The notes under the pieces are model-generated. The model had not been told where the DNA came from. It made no database searches and saw nothing but the letters and a program-made list of their open reading frames with translations. A program made the translations under genes and the position numbers. Positions 11,995-23,100 of a stretch of DNA of 64,000 bases are shown one piece after another. Origin of the DNA: Leguminivora glycinivorella (lineage: Eukaryota > Arthropoda > Insecta > Lepidoptera > Tortricidae); the NCBI RefSeq assembly GCF_023078275.1, contig NC_062983.1, positions 11,773,001-11,837,000 of the forward strand. Reading direction: 5' to 3'. Positions within the stretch are counted from its first letter, which is position 1, and each line of letters opens with the position of its first letter.

Positions 11995-12720
11995 TTTTAC
12001 TGTAATAACAGATGTTTTTTTTATTGGCTTCTCCTTTCCTTTTCGTTCATATACCTAGTCGCTTTTAGAAACTATGTACCTGTAGGTACTTTTTGATCTA
12101 AGTATATCAACATAAATTTAAAACTGAAAAATTACTGCTTTGGATGAGACTTGACCTCAGGGTTTCTGGATCGATACCAGATACTAGGAAATCCTCACAA
12201 TCCTCACAAAAGGAAAACGTGACCGCCTACACCTGGCAAAAAAGGTTAGAAAATAATTGGAGCTCTAATTTGAATAATATCTCATCTGAAAATAAGAGCA
12301 ATGTTGTTCATTACATGGATACAATCACGCCTGTATCCCATAGAGAGGGGTAGGCAGAGCACATGAAACTACTTAGCTTAAGCTTCAGCGCTACTCAGTT
12401 GTTCATTATTTATGTGCAAATAGCCAGTGTGTGTTGAAGTCCTAAATTTATACAATAATTAGAATAAATTTATGTATGGAAACGTAAAACGTTAAATTAT
12501 CAATAATTCCTCGAGCAATACCTTCTTACACAGTGATGTTACCGATTAATAATCGATATCAGTTACGATGACAGCCGGAAGCGCATTTTGACAGTTTGGA
12601 CGTAGCCCAATACTTGGCAGTTCACATACATCACTATTCATTTTATTTTGGACTTCGAACTCGAAGTTAGATTCTATTTTGTTTTTACTAAAACACATTT
12701 AAATTAATTAGTATTTAAAT
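11995..12720. other. Intergenic gap P450 gene 2 to ETFB, with a SINE-like remnant
   Basis: Contains the ETFB promoter side. A remnant at about 12315-12400 (CGCCTGTATCCCATAGAGAG and GGTAGGCAGAGCACATGAAA) matches my recollection of a widespread lepidopteran SINE-type repeat. No other gene seen. ETFB's 5' UTR probably starts within the last 150 bases. Confidence 0.5.
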
Positions 12721-15700
12721 ATGTCTCGCGTTTTGGTCGGAGTTAAGAGAGTTATCGACTATGCCGTCAAGGTAAGTTAATTAAAATATTTTAGGTTACT
12801 AGAGATATTAAGTTCGGGGATCGATCTAATCACTGATAAAAACAGATGATTATAGTAAATTGTGTACCTTCTCAAAAAATTATCTTATTATACTACAAAT
12901 TTTGACTTTAGGTACCTATTCAAATTGTGGATTTCTTAAATTATACTATTCGTAATGTCTTAAAGTAAACAAGTAATTTTGTCATTTTATCAATGAAGGC
13001 TGGATACTCTTAACTATTACTTACACTAAATTACAACCTACATTTAATCTTCAGTCTAATAAAATGGCCTTGGATTTTATAAACCTGTACAGATTATAAT
13101 GTTGGTATTGTCAAATGTTACAACTTTATATACCCACCCTACCCTGCCTAACATTGCCTGACTCGAAATTCAGCAAGTTGATTCCTTTTTCAGGTCCGTG
13201 TGAAGCCAGACAAGTCTGGTGTGGTGACAGATGGGGTGAAGCACTCCATGAACCCGTTCGACGAGATTGCGGTGGAGGAGGCAGTCCGCATGAAGGAGAA
13301 GAAGCTGGCCAGCGAGGTTGTTGCAGTCTCTTGCGGACCCACACAAGCTCAGGTAACCAATTAACTATTAACTTATACCATAACTCAGTGGATTTGGTGG
13401 TTGTTTACTGTATAACCACAGTCAATTAAATTACACTGAAAAAAATTAACTTAAACTGCAGTTTATGTGCATGCATTGTGTGTATGCATTTTGATGTGGA
13501 ATAATTTGGAGGTAATAGGAAATATATACATTTTTTCTATGCCTTTACGCTTCAAAAAAAAATTGTTTATTTTCAGACAATTACAGTCCATAGTTTAGAT
13601 AGTGTCATTGTTTTAATCCTGTCTGTTGGGAGACTGCAGTATTGGGCTTATTGATAAAAGCATTTAAAAGATGATAGTACAATCTAATATTGATTTATTA
13701 TTATTTTAATTTAATTTATTTAAGAACAAACAGTCATACAATATACATATGTAAACTTAGCTGTATAGCCAAATTTTAATTAATAATAGACCTATTAGTT
13801 CTCCATCATAGAATAAAATTCATGTCATTTTTCTAATTATTTTATTAATCGTTCTTATCAGGAAACCTTAAGGACAGCCCTGGCCATGGGCGCAGACCGC
13901 GCCATCCACGTGGAGGTGGCCGGTGCTCAGTATGAGACCCTGCAGCCCCTGCATGTGGCCAAGATCCTCGCCAAACTGGCTCAGGATGAGAAGGCCGACA
14001 TTGTCATAGTTGGAAAACAGGTTGGTTTTTGGGGACTGTCAAAATTTATCTATTCCCTGAAGTGAAAGTTATTTAACTGTCTTTAAAAAATAGATGTGTA
14101 ATTATTCTACTATTTTATAGATTTGCAAGTAAGAGTTTCCAAGGGCATTACACTGGAATAGTGTACATAAAATATTATATTCCGTCAATATTTATTTTTC
14201 ACCTTAGATGAGTTTGGTGTAACTTCCAGAAATTGTGAATTATGCATACTAACTGTATGTATGTATAAGCTTTATTGTACATAAAGGAAACAAAAGAGAC
14301 ACAGTTACAGAGTCAGTAATATACAATGTAGGCGGACTTATCCCTTAAGGGATCATCCATTAATTACGTCACACCAATTTCATGATTTTTTGACCCCTCC
14401 CTCCCCCCTTGTCACACGTCGTCACACTAAACTACACCCCTCCCCCCTAGTGTGACGTCACATTTAGATTCTTAGTTTAAGAAGGTAAAAATCACAAAAC
14501 ACTTCGAAAGTAACTTTTTATTGGGATTGCTTAAAATGATTCATAAAATTAACGAACAGAAAATGAGAAAATCAACAATATTAAAAAAATTCAACACTCA
14601 CTCTTCCTCCGTCCAAGGGTTTTGCATCCATTCTTTCATTGTTGTGGATGACTGGCATGTCAGGGATGATTGAATGATTGTCACACTCTCGACAGATTCT
14701 GGGACATTATTAGAGTCCACATCTCCTTCGTCGTACCACAATGCGTCATTTTTTTTGCGTCATTTCTACATGTATCCACTGAACAGGACAGCATACATAA
14801 CCGGTGGACACTCTATTTAATAATGCAAATATTGTAAAACATGGTTGATTTGCCCCGCTGTACCTTACGTCTGTCCATGCGTTCTATGCATCCTTTGTTT
14901 TTTCACTTCACAGTTGTTTTGCTCCAAAACTATTAATAAAATAAATAAATATTGGGGACACCTTACACAGATCAACTTAGCCCCAAACTAAGCAAAGCTT
15001 GTACTATGGGTGCTAAGCGACGATATACATACTTAAATATACATTTATATACTTATACACCGTGTTTCACTTAACACTAAAAACCTGAAAACTGTTCAGA
15101 ATCGAGAGTAGAATCGATTGAGCTATATCTTGATGGGGGTAATATTTTTTGTTTTAATTTGTATTATTAGTTATTGTTTACGTGCCCATTCTACAAATTC
15201 GTAATACAACATTGTGCATATCATATTGTTAGAGGTTATATACCTTTTTCAGTATTTAAGGGTATTAATACTGGCTGGTTACTTGGACGATTATTTTTTC
15301 CGCTACGAGATAGACGTTGTGCGTCAGTTTAATTTTAAAGTTTATCATAAGTCATGACAAATTGAACTCGTACCTAATTACAACCTTGTCATTTTGAATG
15401 TTAGGTTTAAATTTGCTTACTGCTTCACCTGTCCAATTTGAAGTTTATAATTACCATTGAATAAATAAAAATCAGTTGGGGTGTCTGAGGTTTTGAGTGA
15501 TACCGGAAACACGGTGTATACAGAGAGAACATCCATGACCAGAGGGCGGAATTACTCATGGCAAAAATCAAAATTTTATCGACTATCGATTACACTGAAA
15601 TTATCAGTATATTGTTGAGTTGTTTTCGACGTAAGTAAGACAAGGATACTTCTTTATCCATTTGTTGACTGTTTTTCGTTTTGGATTAACCATTTTTTTC

Positions 15701-18700
15701 AAACGTGAATTAGTTGCAAAAGGACTAGTGACAGAAATGGTAATTAAATGTCATTCAATTTACTTTTAATCTAATCAAAGAGGTTGATGTTAAAATCAGA
15801 AATATAAAAGGTGACTGAATTTATCGATAGCTGAATATGTCGATAAAATTTAACATTCCAACTCTATTGACGTTTGATCTTTGCCATGAGCAATTCCGCC
15901 CTCTGTCCATGACTCAGGAACAAATATCTGTGCTCATCACACAAATAAATGCCCTTACCGGGATTCGAACCCAGGACCGCGGCTTAGCAGGCAGGGACAC
16001 TATCGACTGAGCCAGACCTGTCGTCAATTTTTTTAATCAAGCGAAGCATTTCCCTGGCCAGTCTAGCCGCAATTCTTTGAGGCCGGATTTTCGAGCTAGG
16101 GATAGTTTCTTTTTTTTTATGTACCTGCTTCATGTGAAGGTGTGCTTTGTATGATGCCAGATACAAGCCACATATGTCAAAAGACCGTTTGAACAGGTAC
16201 GCTTGTAAACTTGGGCAATATGTATCGTACGGAACCTGCTTGAAAAGTGATGACGCTCGTAGATCCAAAGACAACTGCAATAACAGTGGGGCCAATTTAG
16301 CATCGGTGTCATCGGTTCCTACAGTTCCATACCCTTCTGCCGTCTGTTTTATCAAAACAGGTGGTGGTAAAAACCCTTGTCTTAATAACACCGCAACATG
16401 CCGCAACTTCGCATTTCACTATCTGTAACAGATGTTGAGATTCACGGACGTGAATTGCGTACCAAGTAGCGTCATTTTTAAGCAATTTGGCCTGTTCAAT
16501 GTCCAAATTGGTGATTGTTGGTGAAATGTATTCGGCGATAACAGGAAAGTCGTCAATAACCAATTCGCTCCAAATGTTGGCTAAGACAATGCCTGCACTT
16601 TCAAAATTTCGCTTTTCTAGTTCTAAGTCAGTATTATTATTGGAGTCCAGATGAGAACCGAAAGCGTCATGTTTCAGGATAACACCTGTCAGTTCACGAC
16701 TGAGAGGTGCCATTCGCCTTTCTACTCGATTGAAAGCAATTCTACCTGGAGAAGCATCCTGGAGGTGCATCAATATAGGTGCCTGAGCGTGGGCACCTGT
16801 TATTCCCAAGGGCACGCGTGCCTTATCATCCATTTATAAAAAGAAAACTTGCCCAGGACCCAATATTGATGCTAGAGACTCTAGGTTTCTTATAGTAGGT
16901 AGCTGTACAGAATTTGCCATCCATGTGTTTTGCATGAAGCGTAGTGTCCGGTCTGCATAGTTTTACAGGGACTGTTACGACATGTCTTTTTCCTTCTTCT
17001 GTGTTAACTCGCCTGGGAAGGAGTCTTAAGTACAACCCAGATCTACTGATGTGGTATCCTCGTTTAATCAATTCGGTCTGTAAGTCGTCCAAGGTTTTGC
17101 AGCTTCTTATAGCTTCAGTGCGACGGCGGTCATCGGCTGCACCACCAAAAACTGCTATACTCTGTACAGTTTCTACTAAGCCAACTTGATCTTCTTGAGC
17201 TGTTGCCAACTCTGTATTTTTATCACAGAGGTTCAGTTGAAATAGATTTTAACTTAGATATTGCAAATATTTTGTATGTGACTTACAAACATTCGAACTC
17301 CTCCCTCCCCCCTGTCACAACATGTCACATTTTGTGGACCCCCTCCCCCCCCCTCTAGGTGTGATGTAATTAATGGATGATCCCTAATGGGATAATCCCA
17401 TAACTGTAATCATAGAACTATTTTTATTCCTGATCATAGTTATTATTAGTCCAATCAGAGATGCAGACATATGGTACATGTATGTATTTTTTGATTGGAT
17501 TTATAGTTCTAAATCAATTCTGAATTTTATGTTATTCTTCTTTCCAGGCTATTGATGATGACTCAAATCAAACTGCCCAAATGACAGCTGCCTTTTTGGA
17601 TTGGCCCCAAGGCACATTCGCTTCAAAGGTAACTTTTATTAATTCTACACCCCTATCTTGACAAAATTGACAGTGACATGCGCGGATCCAGGGGGGGGTC
17701 ATGGGGGTCATGACCCCCCCCTGGAGCCTAGGCTGGCCATACAAATAGACCACGTGACCCCCCCGGGGGGCCTGGGCCTTTACCACGTGACCCCCCCCTG
17801 GGCACGAAGCTGGATCCGCGCTTGGACAGTGATCTGACTTGGAATAAAAAAAAAGCTTTCCTTTGAACTAGGTAAATCAAGCTGAAGAAAATGTGTCAAT
17901 TTATCTTTTCTTCCTTGAGGAACCATTTGTCTTTACACATACTTACTCGCTAAGTGGCAATATGAATAAGAGGTGGTGTTATATGACAATAAAACTAGCA
18001 TATTTTAACTCGACATACCCTCTGTATAAGCCTTTACAACGCCAAAGCAATGTATTTCGTATGGTGATTTTAATCTTTCTTTCAAAGTGGCAGAGGGCTT
18101 CAATATTGAACAATTCCTGAGTCTTACGACTGACCTTATGTGAAACTGTTTTTAGGTGGAAAAAAGCGACGCCGGGCTGACGGTGACGCGCGAAATCGAC
18201 GGCGGTTTGGAGGTGATTAAAACCAAGCTGCCGGCCGTCATCAGCGCCGACCTGCGCCTCAACGAGCCCAGATACGCCACGCTGCCTAACATCATGGTAA
18301 TTCAATATTTGATATTGGTTTAACAAGATCACAGGAAGCTAGTAGCATCGCGAAGCAAAGTCCTCGCACAGCAAACGGTCAATGTGGACGTGCCTCGGTG
18401 GGCTCCAGTCTTCCTGGCCGATCTGCTTCCGTCGAGGCACATCTCTGTGTGTGCATCCACTTAACGTCGTGTATTGAGGCCAGTCTGTTGCCTAAGACAT
18501 TTTATTCTTCATTTATATTTAGGTAACTAACAAAAGTCAAATTCTCACTACTCTATTTGCAGTTGTTGCACATTAAATCTGATAGCCAAATTGTGACATT
18601 ATCTGGGTAAAGGGACCTTATTGTCGTTGGCGCTTACGGCGTTATGAGCGATGTTCGTGTACAAAATACGACACCGCGGGACGTAAGCACCTAAAGCACC

Positions 18701-19134
18701 ATCAACAGTAAGGTCCCTTTACCCAGATAACGTCACAATTAATCATCATCCATTGCTATGTTAACACTTTCACAACCAAGAACCCGCCTGCCGGGCACTC
18801 GTAAACTTTACTCAGGTACCGGAGAACCCGCTGGCCGGGTGCTCGCCATACAAACGCGCGGTTCGACCGGTTCTGACGTAGAGCGCCAATTTTTGTCTGG
18901 TAGTGGATGTGTTAAAAATTTAAAGCCACAAACATAGCACCTACATGATATTCCTTCTTTCAGAAAGCCAAAAAGAAGCCCCTCAAGAAACTAACCCCCA
19001 AGGATCTCGGCGTCGACGTGGCGCCCAGGATCAAGGTGGTGTCGGTGGAAGATCCCCCGGTGCGCCAGGGCGGCTCCATCCTCCCCGATGTGGACACCCT
19101 CGTCGCCAAGCTCAAGGAGAGCGGACACGTCTAA
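12721..19134 (+). CDS. ETFB: Electron transfer flavoprotein subunit beta
   Basis: Mitochondrial matrix protein that, with ETF-alpha, carries electrons from acyl-CoA and amino-acid dehydrogenases to ETF-ubiquinone oxidoreductase. The beta subunit binds AMP. Six exons in phase 0: 12721-12771, 13194-13352, 13862-14020, 17548-17628, 18156-18296 and 18964-19134. They encode 253 residues, matching the ~255 of animal ETFB. The start reads [14 protein letters not shown], typical of the family. The family signature is [18 protein letters not shown], split between exons 5 and 6. The [10 protein letters not shown] segment is also present. As in other animals there is no obvious N-terminal presequence. 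Intron 3 (3.5 kb) is inflated by a nested transposon. A single AATAAA lies 657 bases after the stop. Confidence 0.97.
14255..14344 (-). repeat. Retroelement 3'-tail fragment, target of the TTAA transposon
   Basis: Read on the minus strand it runs GGGATAAGTCCGCC ... GCAATAAAG-like tail, a common moth retroelement end. It resumes after the transposon at 17385 (AATGGGATAATCCC), so the transposon inserted into it. Confidence 0.5.
15058..15516. mobile_element. TA-flanked TIR element (CACCGTGTTTC ends), copy 1
   Basis: Begins CACCGTGTTTC and ends GGAAACACGGTG, flanked by TA on each side, as expected for mariner-type target use. A longer copy (678 bp) is at 24417-25094. This copy lacks an internal stretch present there. 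Non-autonomous: no transposase. Confidence 0.8.
15540..15905. mobile_element. hAT-type MITE with 8-bp target duplication
   Basis: 366 bp, starting CAGAGGGCGGAATTACTCAT and ending in the inverse with minor change (GAGCAATTCCGCCCTCTG). It is flanked by TCCATGAC at 15532-15539 and again at 15906-15913. CAGRG-type ends plus an 8-bp duplication are hAT hallmarks. No ORF, so it would need a transposase from elsewhere. Confidence 0.9.
17678..17823. repeat. G/C-run palindromic element in ETFB intron 4
   Basis: Ends are GCGCGGATCCAG and CTGGATCCGCGC. The interior has several runs of seven or eight G or C (GGGGGGGG near 17690, CCCCCCC near 17714), with GACCACGTGACCCCCC repeated. The G-runs could form quadruplexes. 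It lies about 50 bases downstream of exon 4. Confidence 0.75.
18365..18475. repeat. Short 'GTGCCTCGG' repeat, ETFB intron 5
   Basis: Contains GACGTGCCTCGGTGGGCTCC and CGTCGAGGCACATCTCTGTG as a weak inverted pair. It resembles the interior of the TIR element at 20568-20742, which also pairs GTGCCTCG with CGAGGCAC. Probably a diverged relative. Confidence 0.45.
18591..18738. repeat. MITE with ~30-bp TIRs in ETFB intron 5
   Basis: The left end TTGTGACATTATCTGGGTAA, continuing AAGGGACCTTA, is mirrored at the right as TAAGGTCCCTTTACCCAGAT plus AACGTCACAA. Total about 148 bp. Non-coding. Confidence 0.8.
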
Positions 19135-19288
19135 CCAGTTCTAACGCACCTCAATCGTATCAAATAATAAGGGCCAGTTGCATCAACCACAGTTAAGAGA
19201 CACATCAACGTCACGCAAGACTAATTGAAATTCCCATACAAAAAAGTTCCAAAATTTTTACGAACGCTAAATTCCCATAAAGACCCTT

Positions 19289-19437
19289 AGGGCCCATTTA
19301 GACGGTACGAGAACTCGCATACGAGTTTTATTACATTACGGTATTTGATGGCTGTGCAAAATTGTATGTAAACTCAACAACCCGCAATGTAACTAAAATA
19401 GCATGCGAGTTCGCACGTCATCTAAATCAGGCCTTAG
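19289..19437. repeat. ~148-bp MITE in the ETFB 3' UTR, copy 1
   Basis: Starts GGGCCCATTTAGACGGTACG and ends in the approximate inverse (CGTCATCTAAATCAGGCC). A copy at 35648-35793 in DCAF10 intron 5 is nearly identical. It lies between the ETFB stop (19134) and its AATAAA (19791), so it should be part of the ETFB mRNA. Confidence 0.85.
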
Positions 19438-19790
19438 GCTCGTAGCGCAAGAACAACGCGATGTGTTTTTGTTTTTCACGCACTGAATTGAGAGTCGATT
19501 TGAAGTCATGTTCCGCGCTCGAGTTATCTGGATATCATAATTGCAAGACAACATCGCCTGGCCTTAATTGAATGGACCTGGAAACGCAACTGTAACTGTC
19601 ACACTAATATGGAAGAGTGATAGAGACGCACAGAGTTTTGTCGTAGAGCAAAGCTATCTTTGCTAGGCCGGTTGAAGTGGGATTTTGTAGTATGGTGGAT
19701 TGAGGTTGAAAATGTTGCATGCATGTTGTATAGTGAATTCGGTTTATATCTTTTGTATTACAATGTGAATCAATTTAGTGTAAATTGTTA

Positions 19791-19796
19791 AATAAA
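19791..19796 (+). terminator. ETFB polyadenylation signal
   Basis: AATAAA, the first good signal downstream of the ETFB stop. About 20 bases on, plus-strand TTTATT at 19814-19824 gives two AATAAA signals on the minus strand, which could serve the convergent DCAF10 gene. Confidence 0.65.
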
Positions 19797-19982
19797 TATT
19801 TTACCATGTTCATTTTATTTTATTGCTTTAGCCCAACGATCATTATTTAAATTGAGTCCTATCTCAAGGGGACTATCTCATAGACAAGGAAATACGAATA
19901 TTGAAAGCTGAGTGCGGGGCGTAGCGTACAAGTCCTCGGAATACTAACTGGCAGTAAAGAAACGTCAAACGTTAAACTAAGG

Positions 19983-20105
19983 CACAGTATAATAAAGAGT
20001 ACTATCGTACAGTATGGCCACTACCGCTCCCCGCTGAAAGTGCCGCCCACCCCCTCTCGGTTACCTCACAGTTACCGCATGTCAAAAACGCGAACAGTCT
20101 TGATG
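19983..20105 (-). repeat. Interspersed repeat, copy 3 of 3 (inverted)
   Basis: Inverse relative of 22955-23190 and 6245-6420, recognisable by AATAAAGAGTACTATCGTAC and the GAAAGTGCCGCCCACC block. It falls between the stop of DCAF10 and its candidate polyadenylation signals, so it may be in the 3' UTR. Confidence 0.65.
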
Positions 20106-20192
20106 AGATCCATCCTCACTGGTTGGAGAATCTTGGAAAGATAAATAAAAAATTTAAACAAGATATTTGATAGGGCTAATATAATTAAGTAT

Positions 20193-23100
20193 CTAATACA
20201 TTGTCTCTCCGCTGAAGGGCTCGTACCACACGATCTTGCCCTCGAGGCAGCCGGTCACGAGCAGGTGGTAGCGCGGGCTGAACTTGCAGCTCACCACCAG
20301 GTCCTGGTGGTGGCCTAGACTTTGTCCTACGTCCACCTGGAAACGGAATATACATTTAGTTGCGTTTTCGTTCCTGCACAGATAAAGGTATGGAAGTTAA
20401 GTGTTTTCATCTGCGCACGAACGAATGAATGCTCGTTTAGAACACTAAGTGAAAACGCAGCTCTAGGCGTGTCCACACAGAGCCAGCAGCGTCGATAGCA
20501 AGTCTACATTTACCGCGCGATAGAATTGCGCAACGCTGCGCGCTCCTATTGAATTACTTTGTGATTAGCCTGGTTCACACGAAGCGAGGCAATGTGCTCA
20601 CGCGGCAGACATCCAATGTAAACGTGCCTCGACCGAGGCAGGATGCATGGCCGAGCAAAATGTACGTGCTGCCTCGGCCGAGGCACATCTGCATAGCACG
20701 TTTAACGCGTGAGGAAATTGCATTGCTTTGCGTGAATCCGGCTATTAATCCAGCTTATTTTAAAAATGAAGTGATAGTGTATTAGATCGAAATATTTATT
20801 CGGTATCATAAGATGTTTATGCTACGCTACGTCTGTTCATGATCGTGTCGTTAAAGTGGAGTGGACACGATCTAAAATCAAACGGATGTAGATTATGACC
20901 TAACGGTAAACACGTTCGATAATATTGCGCAAACCAATTTAACTAGAGATAAAATCATTGTCGCTTATGTCCATCTCAAAACCCAATTTAAACCTTACCG
21001 CATTTTGACAAGGTTCAAGATTATATTGGCCAAAGGCGATCACGTGAGCCAAACACATAGTTTCTAATTATGCAAAAAATACTTTTTTTTTACTCTCTTT
21101 TTTGATTTTTGTGACTCAAAAAGGCAATGAAAACGGCCACTTAGCTAAAAAATATGTTATATAAATCATTTAACTACATTATTAAGCTATCTGTTGCTTT
21201 TTAAATTTCTACGATCGGATAATAAATAAGAAAACTACAACCACATACCTGTAGGCGGGGAGTACCGCTTGACACGCGTTCCCATACATTCGGCGTCTAC
21301 CAAATTACACCTCGCGCAAAATTCGTTTCAAGCAGATATACCTCTAATCTTATTCATCGTAACCTATCAATATTGGTATCATTTGAAAGTACAATTAAAG
21401 TACTTTAAGAAACAATGTCAATCATTTTCATAAAATCAATAATCGCCAGTCTGTGGTGGTTACAAAGGAAAAAAAGTGGGTATGCAATTTGACTGGTTTC
21501 CTAGGTTTGATACCCTAGACGAGTTTAAAGGGGAGGTAAAGGTGACATATGGGTTGTTCTCTGGCCTAAAAGCTATACAGAGGGTCAGGGGAGAAAAAAA
21601 CTAGGGTTTAAGTTTAGTTTTAAGTTATTTTTTCTTTTATTTGTTGATTTTATTGTGTTTAATTTTTTTGTAATTTTATCAAGGATACACATTGGTTTCT
21701 TTTGCTGAAAATTCCCTTTTTTATGAGAAATGTTATGAATTTCATGGCATTTTCCGATAGAGACTAAAATTAACTTTCAAATAAGGCCACATAGTCATAC
21801 TGATACATAGTCATACCCTTAATATTATATAAGTAAAAGTATGACTATGTGGCCTACTGATACATAGTCATACCCTTAATATTATATAAGTAAAAGTATG
21901 ACTATGTGGCCTTATTTGAAAGTTAATTTTAGTCTCTATCGGAAAAAGCCATAAAATTCATAACATTTCTCATAAAAAAGGCAACTTTTAGCAAAAGAAA
22001 CCAACGTGTATCCTTGATAAAATTACAAAAAAATTTAACACAATAAAATCAACAAATAAAGGAAAAATAACTTAAAACTAAACTTAAACCCTAGTTTTTT
22101 CTCCCCTGACCCTCTGTGTAGCTTTTAGGCCAGAGAAAAACCCATATGTCACCTTTACCTCCCTTTTAAACTCGTCTAGGGTATCAAACCTAGGAAACCA
22201 GTCAAATTGCATACCCACTTTTTTCCTTTGTAACCACCACAGACTGGCGATTATTGATTTTAAAAAAATGATTGACATTGTTTTTTAAAGTACTTTAATT
22301 GTGCTTTCAAATGATATCAATATTGATAGGTTACGATGAATAAGATTAGAGGTATATCTGCTTGAAACGAATTTTGCGCGAGGTGTAATTTGGTAGACGC
22401 CGAATGTATGGGAACGCGTGTCAAGCGGTACTCCCCGCCTACAGGTATGTGGTTGTAGTTTGCTTATTTATTATCCGATCGTAGAAATTTAAAAAGCAAC
22501 AGATAGCTTAATAATGTAGTTAAATGATTTATATAACATATTTTTTAGCTAAGTGGCCGTTTTCATTGCCCAGCATGTTATACGCTTTCAATCGACACCT
22601 CATTTTTCAAAATTGGATAAGGGGTTCTAGACAAATTGGCAAAAAAATTAAACCCGGGACCGCGATCTTTGTGACGTCATAGTTAACCCCCCCACAGTCT
22701 GAGAAAGTGACAAGTCATTATTTCGTACTCAGTAAAGTTTACCGATCACAACGATACCACTTGTCAGCAGTATACTCTCCAGTCACATCAACTTTTCCCG
22801 AGACCCTCTCGCCGCTCTACTAATTACTATGCTATGTATCTCGCCTCACGTGAAAACAAATGAATAGTTTCAATTTGCATTCTTAGAGGACACTGGGTCT
22901 GAGCTAGCCGTTCTTCCACCGAACAGACTGCTGTCTCATGTAGTCTATCATAATTCCACACCTCGGACAATGGCGATCAAATAAATGAAAGAGGCGCGTT
23001 TCTACGCACACCGTCTATGCTCGTGTAGGTGAACGCTTACCATGCTTGTATGAGTGAAATGAGATGGGTCGACTGGTCGGGTTCATCACAGGCGGTAATT

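Larger units (their letters stand above)
14938..16020 (-). repeat. tRNA-derived SINE split by two later insertions
   Basis: Joined across its gaps and read on the minus strand, it matches the intact SINE at 63278-63530: a tRNA-like head with B-box GGGTTCGAATCCCGG, then GTGTGATGAGCACAGATATT, then TCGTCGCTTAGCACCCATAG, and an AT-rich tail at 14938. Two elements interrupt it, at 15058-15516 and 15540-15905. The whole lies within the TTAA transposon. Confidence 0.85.
14600..17209 (-). pseudogene. Broken transposase-like ORF of the TTAA transposon
   Basis: Three overlapping minus-strand reading frames follow each other: 17209-16826 (127 codons), 16833-16309 (174 codons) and 16406-15984. They look like one protein broken by small indels. 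The second contains [19 protein letters not shown]. Near the second-to-third junction, the same Cys-rich stretch is read in two frames and leads into a [10 protein letters not shown] motif. After the nested SINE, 14750-14603 reads on as an acidic tail ending in MQNPWTEEE and a stop. I recall similar sequences as uncharacterised, transposon-like proteins of animals, but I do not name the family. No DDE triad could be assigned with confidence. Not expected to be functional. Confidence 0.55.
14349..17384 (-). mobile_element. Degenerate TTAA-flanked DNA transposon with 27-bp TIRs
   Basis: The ends are inverted: GGGATCATCCATTAATTACG at the left and its inverse ending GGATGATCCC at the right. They match over about 27 bases with few mismatches, ending in TCACACC and GGTGTGA. 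The left flank is TTAA (14345-14348). The right flank is TAAT, which would be TTAA with one T lost. C-rich CCTCCCTCCCCC tracts lie just inside both ends. The body encodes a broken minus-strand protein (see 14600-17209) and was later invaded by a SINE carrying two smaller elements. TTAA targets are used by piggyBac and Kolobok groups. I could not match the protein to either. Confidence 0.7.

Noticed and set aside
22084..22278. Small minus-strand reading frame in the palindrome
   Set aside because: The mirrored frame exists in the other arm. It has no family match and no splice context. Conservation between arms reflects the palindrome, not coding constraint.
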